A program made the position numbers and the translations under genes. This document shows positions 41,603 to 49,913 of a DNA stretch of 58,250 nucleotides, piece by piece. Where the stretch lies: assembly GCF_004363695.1 (NCBI RefSeq), contig NZ_SNZC01000002.1, forward strand, positions 776,885 through 835,134, written 5' to 3'. The stretch comes from Flavobacterium cheniae (GTDB lineage Bacteria; Bacteroidota; Bacteroidia; Flavobacteriales; Flavobacteriaceae). A model generated the notes under the pieces. That model saw nothing but the letters and a program-made list of their open reading frames with translations, made no database searches and had not been told where the DNA came from. Numbering within the stretch: the stretch's first letter is position 1; the number at the start of each line of letters is the position of its first letter.

Positions 41603-43984
41603 TTAATAATTAAATTTTAATTGAATTTGAACATTTCTACCCATTTCGTCTACAAAAAAGCGTTGACGATTTAGGTAATCTCGATACGTTGTGTTCATTA
41701 TATTCTGTACACTGAAAGAAGTGGTTAAGCTGTTTTTTTTATTGATTTTAAACGTCATTTCGCTATAAAGATGCAACAAATGATAGCCTTTTGGTGGTGA
41801 ACTTATATCAACCAAAACCGGAGTTAGTTCATCATCTACAACAATATTGGTTTCAAAATTGTAATTTGGGAATTGATTTTGTCTGAAAACCACTTCACTC
41901 TTTAATTCGCTTACGAAATTGAACCAAGATTCATTTTTATATTGAATTTTATTATTGATGACAAACGGCGGCATATCGATTAAATACTCGTTAGTACTTA
42001 GATTTTGACCGTTTACATAAGCCATTCCTAATTCGTGTGAAAAATGATTGGAAATACTCCATTTGGTATTAACATCAAAACCTGTCAACAAAGCTTCTGT
42101 TTGTTTGAATTCCCAAACTGGAAAAGCCCCGCGAATAGTAGTTTCAAAACCAATAGGTTGCAAATAAATGAAATTTGAAATTCGATTAATAAACGGATTA
42201 AGTTGCACTTGAAACGATTTCCAATCTTTCTTAAAAGTCGTATTGAATTTATAGGCTTGTTCTTTTTCTAATCGTAAATCACCTAATTCAATTTGACCAG
42301 TAGAATGATGTAATCCATCGCTAAATAATTCAGACGGATTTGGATTTCGAGAAGCCAAACTCATATTCACTAACCATTCCATTTCATGATGAAATTGCTT
42401 TCTAAACCCAATGTTTGCTGTAATATTATGATAATCAAAAGTAGGTTTCGTTAACCATTGATTGCCTTCTTCGCCCACAATAAAATGTGAAAATTCGGCA
42501 TCATAGCCACGTTCTGTCCATCTTGATTTCAAATAATATTTTGTTGCTTCGATAGTCGAAAAATCATAACGAATTCCCGATTCTAACGAAGTAGCATTGT
42601 CAAATTTATAAACGGCAATTCCGTATAAACCGGCATCCAATTTCTCATAACTCGGAATTAGTGGACGAACACCTGTTTTTGGATTCGCAAAATTGTTTTG
42701 GTAACCCAAATTCAATCCCGATTTCAATCGCCAATTTCCAATATTCGTTTTATAATCCGCTAAAAAAGTATGCGTTGCTAATTGCAAATCCAAAGCAGCT
42801 TTGTTAGTATTTTCGTCGTTTCTCCTAACGTCAAATTCTAAACGATTGTTGAATTGAAACGCATATTGAAAATCAATCGAAGTGTTTTCGTTTAGCCATC
42901 TTTGGTAATTCACTTTTGCTAAATGATGTTGTACTTCTTGTTTTGGTGCGTCAATCGAATAAGTGAAAGGTTCAATTACGCTTGGTTGTTGGTTGTTGAT
43001 GGAATTGTACAAATCGTTTACATTTCCAATATGCGAAGCTTTGATGATTCCAATTTGCGCATTGTAAAAACTGTACATCGCATTGAAATTATACTTTTCT
43101 TTAGCAAAACGAATGCCTCCCGAAAAATTTTGTTCCCGATTTCCAGAATTTGACAACACATAATCTGGCGTTTCGCGATCGCCTAAATATTTGAAAGTTC
43201 CCAAAGCATTCCAACTCCAACCATAGCGATTCCCTTTTTGGAGACTTGAACTCAAGCTTCCACCCATTCCGTTTGAGGATAAGTTGAGAATTGTTTTTCC
43301 AACCAAAGTGTCTTTTTTAATCACTTCAGGTTCGATGACAACAATTCCACCAATAGCATCACCACCATATTGCAAAGCCGAAGCACCTTTAATCACGGTA
43401 ATTTTTCCAGCCGCATTAATATCGAAATTAGGTGCGTGTTCTGTTCCCCACTGTTGGTCTTCTAATCGAACATTATTATTGATAATTGGTACACGATTAC
43501 TATGCAAACCATTAATTACCGGTTTAACAATAGTATTACCGGTTTTTAAAATCGAAACTCCAGAAACTTCTTTCAAGGCTTCACCCAAGGTTTGATTGCT
43601 AAATTTTTCAATAGTAGCGCTTTTCAAGACTTGTTCGTTACTACTTTCACTTTTTGAATTCGAAAGTTGTTGGATGGTGATATCGTCTAATTTGGTAACA
43701 TCTAATTTCAATTGACGATTGATAGTTAAATCGGCTGAAATTTCGATAGTTTCCTCAATAGCATAATAGCCTATAAACGAAATATAGAGTTTCTGTTTCC
43801 CTTTTGGAATGCCTGATAAAACATAAGTTCCGTTTGCATCGGTTGAAGTAGTTTTATTGGCAATGTGTACGTGAGCATCTGTCAGTGGTAAGCCATTTTC
43901 ATCCGAAATAACGCCAGTAATCGTAACTTGAGCATATCCGAAAAAGCCAACCAAAAAGAAAAATAATATCGATAAGAATCGCAT
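41603..43984 (-). CDS. TonB-dependent outer-membrane receptor
   Basis: 793 residues. Signal peptide MRFLSILFFFLVGFFGYAQ, then a carboxypeptidase-regulatory-like domain (about 20-100, ITGVISDENGLPLTDAHVHI), then a plug (about 115-225, VSGVSILKTGNTIVKPVINGLH, GASALQYGGDAIGG), then a beta-barrel ending VQIQLKFNY. It imports a ligand across the outer membrane using TonB energy. There is no SusD partner, so a glycan substrate is unlikely. Between a His/Cys-rich exported protein and an acidic lipoprotein, a metal such as zinc or copper is a reasonable guess. An inverted repeat lies just upstream. Confidence 0.92.
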   Translation of the reverse strand: MRFLSILFFFLVGFFGYAQVTITGVISDENGLPLTDAHVHIANKTTSTDANGTYVLSGIPKGKQKLYISFIGYYAIEETIEISADLTINRQLKLDVTKLDDITIQQLSNSKSESSNEQVLKSATIEKFSNQTLGEALKEVSGVSILKTGNTIVKPVINGLHSNRVPIINNNVRLEDQQWGTEHAPNFDINAAGKITVIKGASALQYGGDAIGGIVVIEPEVIKKDTLVGKTILNLSSNGMGGSLSSSLQKGNRYGWSWNALGTFKYLGDRETPDYVLSNSGNREQNFSGGIRFAKEKYNFNAMYSFYNAQIGIIKASHIGNVNDLYNSINNQQPSVIEPFTYSIDAPKQEVQHHLAKVNYQRWLNENTSIDFQYAFQFNNRLEFDVRRNDENTNKAALDLQLATHTFLADYKTNIGNWRLKSGLNLGYQNNFANPKTGVRPLIPSYEKLDAGLYGIAVYKFDNATSLESGIRYDFSTIEATKYYLKSRWTERGYDAEFSHFIVGEEGNQWLTKPTFDYHNITANIGFRKQFHHEMEWLVNMSLASRNPNPSELFSDGLHHSTGQIELGDLRLEKEQAYKFNTTFKKDWKSFQVQLNPFINRISNFIYLQPIGFETTIRGAFPVWEFKQTEALLTGFDVNTKWSISNHFSHELGMAYVNGQNLSTNEYLIDMPPFVINNKIQYKNESWFNFVSELKSEVVFRQNQFPNYNFETNIVVDDELTPVLVDISSPPKGYHLLHLYSEMTFKINKKNSLTTSFSVQNIMNTTYRDYLNRQRFFVDEMGRNVQIQLKFNY

Positions 43985-44012
43985 ATCTTTTAGTTTAAAT
44001 GTAACAACAACG

Positions 44013-44035
44013 TATCATTATTTTTGGTAATGATA
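44013..44035 (-). promoter_or_regulatory. Inverted repeat upstream of the TonB receptor (candidate operator)
   Basis: TATCATTA and TAATGATA form a perfect 8-base inverted repeat with a 7-base spacer, 29 bases before the receptor ATG. A one-mismatch -7 box (TACATTTA, 43995-44002, minus strand) lies between it and the gene, so a bound protein would cover the -33 region. The half-sites resemble Fur-box halves but in reverse order, so no specific regulator is claimed. Confidence 0.45.
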
Positions 44036-44048
44036 TCGAAATATATTT

Positions 44049-44372
44049 TTAAACTAAAGCAGGAGGACCACGAAGGTAAAACGAATTCCTTTCAAACGTA
44101 ACACAAGATTCCTTACTGTTAAATTGATACGGAATTTCGTAAAACGAAGAAATAAAGTCAAAATGGAATACTTCTGGTGAAAGGAAAGCTGCAAATTTGA
44201 AATCACAAACTGGACAGTCTTCACTTTCAGTAAACGTTTTTTCAGAAGTTTTTAAAGTCAAATGGTGTGAATCATCACAACATTCTGTTTTTAAATGGTG
44301 ATCATGCGAAAAAGTATGCACTGATTGATAGCACACAGCAAATAAAACTGCGAGCATTAAACCAATATTCAT
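44049..44372 (-). CDS. Small His/Cys-rich exported protein
   Basis: About 107 residues from the ATG at 44370-44372; in-frame GTG codons at 44393 and 44399 are possible but lie at the predicted transcript start. A hydrophobic signal (MNIGLMLAVLFAVCYQSV) is followed by HTFSHDHH, then CCDDSHH, and further on EDCPVCDFKFA, a CxxC motif. Similar small proteins occur ahead of TonB receptors in Bacteroidetes metal loci; they look like metal-binding or metal-sensing envelope proteins. It is the first gene of the group with the receptor and lipoprotein. The metal (zinc or copper) is inferred. Confidence 0.65.
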   Translation of the reverse strand: MNIGLMLAVLFAVCYQSVHTFSHDHHLKTECCDDSHHLTLKTSEKTFTESEDCPVCDFKFAAFLSPEVFHFDFISSFYEIPYQFNSKESCVTFERNSFYLRGPPALV

Positions 44373-44398
44373 ATATAGTAACTTCTTTTTCACAATCA

Positions 44399-44406
44399 CA
44401 AAGATA
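44399..44406 (-). promoter_or_regulatory. -7 promoter box for the His/Cys-rich protein
   Basis: The minus strand reads TATCTTTG, an exact TAnnTTTG match, 26 bases before the ATG at 44372. Confidence 0.55.
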
Positions 44407-44433
44407 GCTTTTTCTAAAGAAACGAAAAAAAGA

Positions 44434-44489
44434 AACCACGAATTAACGATTTTTTAAGTTTTGATGACTTATTTCGCTAGTTCGTGGTT
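44434..44489. repeat. Palindromic element with AACCACGAA ends
   Basis: The left arm AACCACGAATTAACGA and the complement of the right arm TCGCTAGTTCGTGGTT match at 14 of 16 positions, around a ~24-base AT-rich middle. It encodes nothing, and lies directly next to the longer palindromic element at 44499-44590. The whole 44400-44595 gene-free space is taken up by a promoter and these two elements. Confidence 0.65.
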
Positions 44490-44498
44490 GTGTATTGA

Positions 44499-44590
44499 AA
44501 CACATAGAAACATAGAATTTAAGTCTGATGTGAACTCAAAAAAGTGTAACATCCTTAATCTATTAAAAATAAACTATGTGTCTATGTGTT
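44499..44590. repeat. Palindromic element, copy 1 (CACATAGAAACATAG ends)
   Basis: Left end AACACATAGAAACATAG and right end CTATGTGTCTATGTGTT are inverted repeats with one mismatch in 17. The middle contains AAAAAGTGTAAC, which also occurs in copy 2 at 52315-52435. No coding frame. It ends six bases before the asd stop codon on the minus strand, so it could also affect the 3' end of the asd message. Confidence 0.75.
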
Positions 44591-44595
44591 TAAAA

Positions 44596-45585
44596 TTATA
44601 CCAAGTTATTCGCAACCAAATATTCCGCAATTTGGATTGTATTCGTAGCAGCTCCTTTTCTTAAGTTATCGGCAACAATCCACATATTGATGGTGTTTGG
44701 TTGGCTTTCATCTCTTCTAATTCTTCCTACGAAAACATCATCTTTTCCTTGTGCGTAGATTGGCATTGGATAGGTAAACGTTTCTAAATTATCTTGAACT
44801 GTCACACCAGGCGTGTTTTGTAAAATTTGACGCACTTCATTCACATCAAAATCATTTTCAAACTGAATATTTACGGCTTCACTGTGTCCGCCAACGACTG
44901 GAATACGAATTGCAGTTGCTGTAACCGCAATGGTTTTATCGTTTAATATTTTTTGTGTTTCGCGAACCAATTTCATTTCTTCTTTGGTGTATCCGTTTTC
45001 TTCAAAACTATCACATTGTGGAATCGCATTTCTGTGAATTGGGTATTTGTATGCCATTTCATCTTGAATTCCCGCATATTCGTTTTCTAACTGACGAACT
45101 GCTTTTACACCTGTTCCAGTAATAGATTGATAAGTAGAAACTACAATACGTTTGATGTCATATTTAGCATGTAAAGGCGCTAAAGCCATTACCATTTGAA
45201 TCGTTGAACAGTTTGGATTCGCAATAATTTTGTCTTCTTTAGTTAAAATCGATGCATTGATTTCTGGAACCACTAATTTCTTAGTTGCATCCATACGCCA
45301 AGCGGAAGAATTATCGATTACGGTTGTTCCTGCAGCAGCAAATTTTGGAGCCCATTCTAAAGAAGTTTCTCCACCTGCCGAAAACAAAGCAATCTCAGGT
45401 TTCATATCTACAGCGGTTTGTAAACCTACTACTTTATAGGTGTTACCTTTCCATTCGATTTCTTTTCCAACTGATTTTTCAGAAGCAACTGGAATTAACT
45501 CCGTTACAGGAAAATTACGTTCTGCTAATACTTGAAGCATTATTTCGCCTACCATTCCGGTAGCGCCAACTACGGCTACTCTCAT
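44596..45585 (-). CDS. asd: Aspartate-semialdehyde dehydrogenase
   Basis: 329 residues. It reduces aspartyl phosphate with NADPH on the way to lysine, threonine, methionine and diaminopimelate. It shows the nucleotide-binding start MRVAVVGATGMVGEIML, DNSSAWRMD, the active-site Cys126 in NPNCSTIQM, and the substrate-binding IRIPVVGGHSEAVNI with the catalytic His. Normal length, ATG start, single-gene unit with its own promoter box. Confidence 0.96.
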   Translation of the reverse strand: MRVAVVGATGMVGEIMLQVLAERNFPVTELIPVASEKSVGKEIEWKGNTYKVVGLQTAVDMKPEIALFSAGGETSLEWAPKFAAAGTTVIDNSSAWRMDATKKLVVPEINASILTKEDKIIANPNCSTIQMVMALAPLHAKYDIKRIVVSTYQSITGTGVKAVRQLENEYAGIQDEMAYKYPIHRNAIPQCDSFEENGYTKEEMKLVRETQKILNDKTIAVTATAIRIPVVGGHSEAVNIQFENDFDVNEVRQILQNTPGVTVQDNLETFTYPMPIYAQGKDDVFVGRIRRDESQPNTINMWIVADNLRKGAATNTIQIAEYLVANNLV

Positions 45586-45606
45586 TGTGTGTGTTATTTA
45601 ATGATG

Positions 45607-45614
45607 CAAAAATA
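45607..45614 (-). promoter_or_regulatory. -7 promoter box for asd
   Basis: The minus strand reads TATTTTTG, an exact TAnnTTTG match, 21 bases before the ATG. TTTG on the same strand (45636-45639) lies 21 bases upstream. Confidence 0.55.
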
Positions 45615-45726
45615 TAGAATATTCAAACGACTTAGCAAATATTGATGAAATTATAACAAAAGTTTTGATTTGTAACAGGATTTTGAAATATGATTTTATT
45701 CGAAAGATTTTAATCAATACATTTAA

Positions 45727-46137
45727 TTATTTTATATTCATGCCAGTTTTTTCTTCAAAAAAATTACAAAATTCATCATCTGAAAATTTAACTCTAAAAG
45801 TATAAACTTCATTTTTGTCTTTTACTTTAAACCTTAAATTTGCTCCTAATCCAGAATCCCAAAGTGATTTTATTTCAATTATTTCGCTATATCCTACTTC
45901 TATTTTTTTAAATAGCAAATAAAAATCTATTTCTATTGTATCTTCATACATAGTCAAATTCACAGCATTATATCGTTGCAGAAAAATTAAGATTGCTGAT
46001 ACACTTATAGTAATCACAAAGAAATTTAATGCAATTCCTTTTGTTAACAATACAAAAATAATTAAAAAGACACTTATTGTAAATGGAAAAAAAGTATCAG
46101 TTTTTTTAACTTTTCGTGTCAATTTAATTTCTCTCAT
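45727..46137 (-). CDS. Small membrane protein with C-terminal PH-like domain
   Basis: 136 residues; family not recognised. Two hydrophobic spans (about 17-35 and 38-55) are followed by a soluble ~75-residue beta-rich domain (TMYEDTIEIDFYLLFKKIEVGYSEIIEI ...), whose order resembles bacterial PH-like or photosystem-assembly membrane domains. No catalytic motif. It lies between mscL (same strand, after a terminator) and asd. Confidence 0.6.
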   Translation of the reverse strand: MREIKLTRKVKKTDTFFPFTISVFLIIFVLLTKGIALNFFVITISVSAILIFLQRYNAVNLTMYEDTIEIDFYLLFKKIEVGYSEIIEIKSLWDSGLGANLRFKVKDKNEVYTFRVKFSDDEFCNFFEEKTGMNIK

Positions 46138-46190
46138 ACTTCAATTATTATTTTATCAAATGTCTAAAACAAATCTAATCAATTTCCATC

Positions 46191-46220
46191 AAAAAAATAC
46201 CCCGACGAATCGGGGTTTAA
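46191..46220 (-). terminator. Terminator after mscL
   Basis: On the minus strand, ACCCCGA / TCGGGGT closes a four-base loop and is followed by seven T, about 30 bases past the mscL stop. Confidence 0.85.
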
Positions 46221-46248
46221 TTTAGCATATATAATGTAGCGGTATCGA

Positions 46249-46665
46249 CTATTTTTTCAATAAATCTCTAATTTGTGTAAGCAATTCCTCTTGAGATGGT
46301 CCTGCTGGTGCCGCTGGGGCTGCTTCTTCTTTTTTCTTTGCTTTTTCTGCTGCTCTTAAAACTACAAAAATAAATAACGAAATAATTACGAAGTTAATAA
46401 TAGCTTGTACCAAGTTGCCATAAGTAATTACTGCTGCTCCTGCTGCTTTAGCCGCATCAAGATTTGCATAACTTTCGCCGTTTAATGCAACGAATTTTTG
46501 AGTAAAATCAATTCCACCTGTTATTAGCCCAACAATTGGCATAATTACATCGTCAACTGCAGAGCCAACAATTTTACCAAAAGCACCACCAATTACAACA
46601 GCAGTAGCTAAACTTAATACATCGCCTTTCATTAAAGAGGCTTTAAAATCTGCAAAAAATCCCAT
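46249..46665 (-). CDS. mscL: Large-conductance mechanosensitive channel
   Basis: 138 residues. It is a homopentameric inner-membrane safety valve for hypo-osmotic shock. It begins [33 protein letters not shown] (the family's amphipathic helix and first span, about 1-40). A periplasmic loop (~55-75) follows, then the second span [17 protein letters not shown], and a charged coiled-coil tail with [16 protein letters not shown]. The Ala/Pro-rich linker before the tail is typical. Single gene with its own terminator. Confidence 0.96.
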   Translation of the reverse strand: MGFFADFKASLMKGDVLSLATAVVIGGAFGKIVGSAVDDVIMPIVGLITGGIDFTQKFVALNGESYANLDAAKAAGAAVITYGNLVQAIINFVIISLFIFVVLRAAEKAKKKEEAAPAAPAGPSQEELLTQIRDLLKK

Positions 46666-46733
46666 AGTTTTTAATTTTAAGAGTTAGTTTTTTTGTTTTA
46701 GTTTTACGAATTTACAAAAATTTTAACATAATG

Positions 46734-49178
46734 TTAATTTTTATAGAAAATTCTTTTAACACGTTGCGAAATTCCAGTTAAAATTTCATAAGGTATCGTA
46801 CCAATTACACTTGCCATCTCTGTTACTTTCGGATTTTTTCCAAAAACAATCACTTCATCTCCAGTTTTACAGGAAATATTCGTAACATCCACCATGATCA
46901 TGTCCATACAAATGGAACCTAAAATCGTAGCTTTTTGATTGTTGATGGTAACAAAACCTTTTTCATTGCCCCAAGCTCTTCGAATTCCGTCGGCGTAACC
47001 AATTGGAATAGTAGCGACTTTCATTTTTTGAGTCACTCGAAATCTTCGGCTGTAACCAATGCTTTCTTCGGCTGAAACTTCTCTAATTTGGGAAATAATG
47101 GTTTTTAAAGTACTCACATTTTCTAACACTTTCAATTCTTGTTCTGAATTTCCAATACCATACAAACCAATACCTAATCGCACCATTTCCATCTGTTTTT
47201 CCGCATAATTGAAAATTCCAGACGTGTTTAAAATATGACGAATTGGTTTTGAAGGCAACACTTTTTCTAATTCGGAATACATCGCATCAAAACGTTGAAA
47301 TTGCAATTTTGTAAAATCATCAAATTCCAAATCATCACTTGCAGCTAAATGCGAAAACACGCTTTTCACTTTAACGAAATTATTGTTCTTAAGTAAGGAA
47401 CATAATTCGTCTATCAAATGCGGTTCAAATCCTAAGCGATGCATTCCCGTATCCAATTTAATATGAATTGGATAATGGGAAATGTTTTGGTGTTGGGCAA
47501 TTTTTAAAAACGCTTGTAAACCCGTAATCGAATAAATTTCGGGTTCTAAATTATAAGCAATCATGGCTCTAAAACTGCTATTTTCGGGATTTAAAACCAT
47601 AATTGGAGTCGTAATTCCAGCTTTACGTAATTCGATACCTTCATCGGCAAACGCAACTCCTAAGTAATCGACTTTATGATGTTCGAGCAATTTTGCTATT
47701 TCGTAACCGCCATTTCCGTAGCCAAATGCTTTCACCATGACCATAATTTTGGTTTCTGGTTTTAGTTTAGATTTGTAGAAATTCAAGTTGTGACTAATCG
47801 CATCGAGATTGATTTCTAAAATGGTTTCGTGATTTTTCTCTTCCAACAAAACCACAATTTCATGAAAGTTGAAACCACGCGCACCTTTCACTAAAATGGT
47901 TTCGTTTTGAAACGATTGCGTATTGAATTGCTGTAAAAATTCTTGTGTAGTGGCAAACGAAATTACATTCGGCAAATCGTTCAATTGTTTTCCGATGGTT
48001 TCGCCAATGGTAATAATGCGCTCGATTTTATTTTTCGAAAGCAATTGTTTCACTTGATTGTAAAGCGTTTCCACAGCAATGCCACTTGTGAAAATATCGG
48101 ATAAAATAATCGTTTTTTTATCGTGTAATTTTTGTTGTTCTAAGAAATCCAACGCAATTTTCAACGATTGATAATCTACCGAATAACTGTCATCGATTAC
48201 CAAACAATTGTTGATGCCTTTTTTAGCTTGAAGTCGTAATTCTACTGGGTATAATTCGGCAACGCGATTTTGGATAAACGCAATTTCTTCGCCTAAAAAC
48301 AGCATGAAATTCACGCAAGTAATTACATTTTCAATCGAATTTTCATCGGAAAACGGAATTGTTACACTAAAAGTGTTGGTTGTGTTTTTGAACGTTAATT
48401 CGGTTTTTCCATTTTCATTTTTCTTAGAAACAAAAAGATTTGCACTTTCATCCGAAAAACTCCAAGTATGTTTTTGATTGTTTTCTGGAAGTAAAACTTC
48501 AATTTCAGCATTCTTTTTTAATAAAATATCGGAACAATTTTCAAAAAGTTGCACTTTCTCTTTGATTTTGGCTTCGCGATTCGCAAAACCTTCGTCATGA
48601 ACAGAACCAATATTTGTTAAAATGCCGTATTTCGGTTGTATGATGTGTTCTAAATTTGACATTTCATTCGGTAACGAAATTCCGGCTTCAAAAATTCCTA
48701 AATCATAATTTCCCTCAATGGCTAAAATTGATAATGGAACGCCAACTTGCGAATTATAACTTTTCGGATTTCGAACAATCAAATGATTTGGACTTAACAA
48801 GAAATTCAGCCATTCTTTTACGATGGTTTTTCCGTTACTTCCTGTAATTCCCACAAATGGAAAATCGAATTGTTTTCGATATCCAATCGCAGTTTGTTGT
48901 AACGCATTTAACGAATTTTCAACGATAATGAAATTTGCTTTTTCATACAAATGTTCTGGAATATATTCAACCACAAAATAACGAACGCCTTTTGCAATCA
49001 ACTCTTCCAAATACAAATGTGCATCGTGATTTTGTCCTTTGATGGTAAAAAACAAAGTATTGCTTCCATTTTGTAACGAACGGCTGTCAATCGAAATATG
49101 ACTTGCGGTAAACTCAGTCGAATTTCCGTGAAAAACGCCTTTACAAAACGAAATAATATGAGTTAGGTTGAGATTCAA
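46734..49178 (-). CDS. murF-alr: Bifunctional MurF - alanine racemase fusion
   Basis: 814 residues joining two cell-wall enzymes. About 1-440 is UDP-MurNAc-tripeptide:D-Ala-D-Ala ligase (MurF), with the ATP loop GITGSNGKT (110-118) and later EAGISLPNEMSNL. From about 455 to the end is alanine racemase, with the PLP lysine Lys483 in VMVKAFGYGNG and the catalytic tyrosine in SIGYSRRFR. The racemase supplies D-Ala for the D-Ala-D-Ala that MurF adds. This fusion is known in Bacteroidetes. The start is TTG (49176-49178), one base after the tdk stop, so translation is coupled. Confidence 0.95.
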   Translation of the reverse strand: MNLNLTHIISFCKGVFHGNSTEFTASHISIDSRSLQNGSNTLFFTIKGQNHDAHLYLEELIAKGVRYFVVEYIPEHLYEKANFIIVENSLNALQQTAIGYRKQFDFPFVGITGSNGKTIVKEWLNFLLSPNHLIVRNPKSYNSQVGVPLSILAIEGNYDLGIFEAGISLPNEMSNLEHIIQPKYGILTNIGSVHDEGFANREAKIKEKVQLFENCSDILLKKNAEIEVLLPENNQKHTWSFSDESANLFVSKKNENGKTELTFKNTTNTFSVTIPFSDENSIENVITCVNFMLFLGEEIAFIQNRVAELYPVELRLQAKKGINNCLVIDDSYSVDYQSLKIALDFLEQQKLHDKKTIILSDIFTSGIAVETLYNQVKQLLSKNKIERIITIGETIGKQLNDLPNVISFATTQEFLQQFNTQSFQNETILVKGARGFNFHEIVVLLEEKNHETILEINLDAISHNLNFYKSKLKPETKIMVMVKAFGYGNGGYEIAKLLEHHKVDYLGVAFADEGIELRKAGITTPIMVLNPENSSFRAMIAYNLEPEIYSITGLQAFLKIAQHQNISHYPIHIKLDTGMHRLGFEPHLIDELCSLLKNNNFVKVKSVFSHLAASDDLEFDDFTKLQFQRFDAMYSELEKVLPSKPIRHILNTSGIFNYAEKQMEMVRLGIGLYGIGNSEQELKVLENVSTLKTIISQIREVSAEESIGYSRRFRVTQKMKVATIPIGYADGIRRAWGNEKGFVTINNQKATILGSICMDMIMVDVTNISCKTGDEVIVFGKNPKVTEMASVIGTIPYEILTGISQRVKRIFYKN

Positions 49179-49179
49179 T

Positions 49180-49812
49180 TTATTGATTATCGTCTTTTTG
49201 CTTGTTTACAATTTCAACATCTTTCACTTCCATGTTTTCTCGTATAGCTTTAAAATAAGCAGCACGACTTAATGGTTCGTATTCTTCGGTTTCGCCAAGC
49301 ATTACCAGTCTTTTATCATCAGATTTTCTAAAACTATAATGCGCTAAATTTCCAGTGCGTGTACAAACAGCGTGAACTTTGGTAACATATTCGGCTGTAG
49401 CCATAAGTGCCGGCATTGGTCCGAAAGGATTTCCTTTAAAATCCATATCCAATCCAGCAACAATCACTCGAATTCCTGAATTGGCTAAGTCATTACAAAC
49501 GGCAACAATTTCATCGTCGAAAAATTGCGCTTCGTCAATACCTACTACATCACAACCTTGTGCTAAAATTCGAATGTTTTGAGCAATTGGCACAGGTGTA
49601 GAACGAATTTCATTTTTATTGTGCGAAACTACCATTTCATCGTCATATCTTGTATCGACAGCCGGTTTAAAGATTTCCACTTTTTGTTTGGCAAACTGAG
49701 CGCGTTTTAGGCGGCGAATCAATTCTTCGGTTTTACCCGAAAACATTGAGCCACAAATTACTTCAATCCAGCCAAATTGTTCTTGTTGATTTACGGTATT
49801 TTCGAGAAACAT
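49180..49812 (-). CDS. tdk: Thymidine kinase
   Basis: 210 residues, type II thymidine kinase of the salvage pathway. The P-loop is GSMFSGKTEELIRR (21-34), the DEAQFF lid motif carries the catalytic Glu, and the lasso segment is EYEPLSRAAYFKA. The zinc-binding cysteines usual in this family are gone: the first pair reads CTRTG and the second LSRAA, so the lasso probably folds without zinc, which may be typical of the clade. It is the first gene of a tdk / murF-alr pair with a one-base gap. Confidence 0.94.
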   Translation of the reverse strand: MFLENTVNQQEQFGWIEVICGSMFSGKTEELIRRLKRAQFAKQKVEIFKPAVDTRYDDEMVVSHNKNEIRSTPVPIAQNIRILAQGCDVVGIDEAQFFDDEIVAVCNDLANSGIRVIVAGLDMDFKGNPFGPMPALMATAEYVTKVHAVCTRTGNLAHYSFRKSDDKRLVMLGETEEYEPLSRAAYFKAIRENMEVKDVEIVNKQKDDNQ

Positions 49813-49847
49813 TTTGTATCTTTCGTACGTTAAAAATTATTTTCTGC

Positions 49848-49855
49848 TACATTTG
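49848..49855 (+). promoter_or_regulatory. -7 promoter box for the acidic protein-rsmI unit
   Basis: TACATTTG, an exact TAnnTTTG match, about 58 bases before the ATG at 49914. Confidence 0.5.
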
Positions 49856-49913
49856 TAAGCAAAACAAAAATAGTAAAAAACAATCGATATAGTAAACGCT
49901 ACAGCCTAAAGTT

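Noticed and set aside
44013..44035. Calling the inverted repeat a Fur box
   Set aside because: The half-sites are in the opposite order to the classic Fur box, and the Fur/Zur consensus in this phylum is not known to me well enough. Kept only as a candidate operator.
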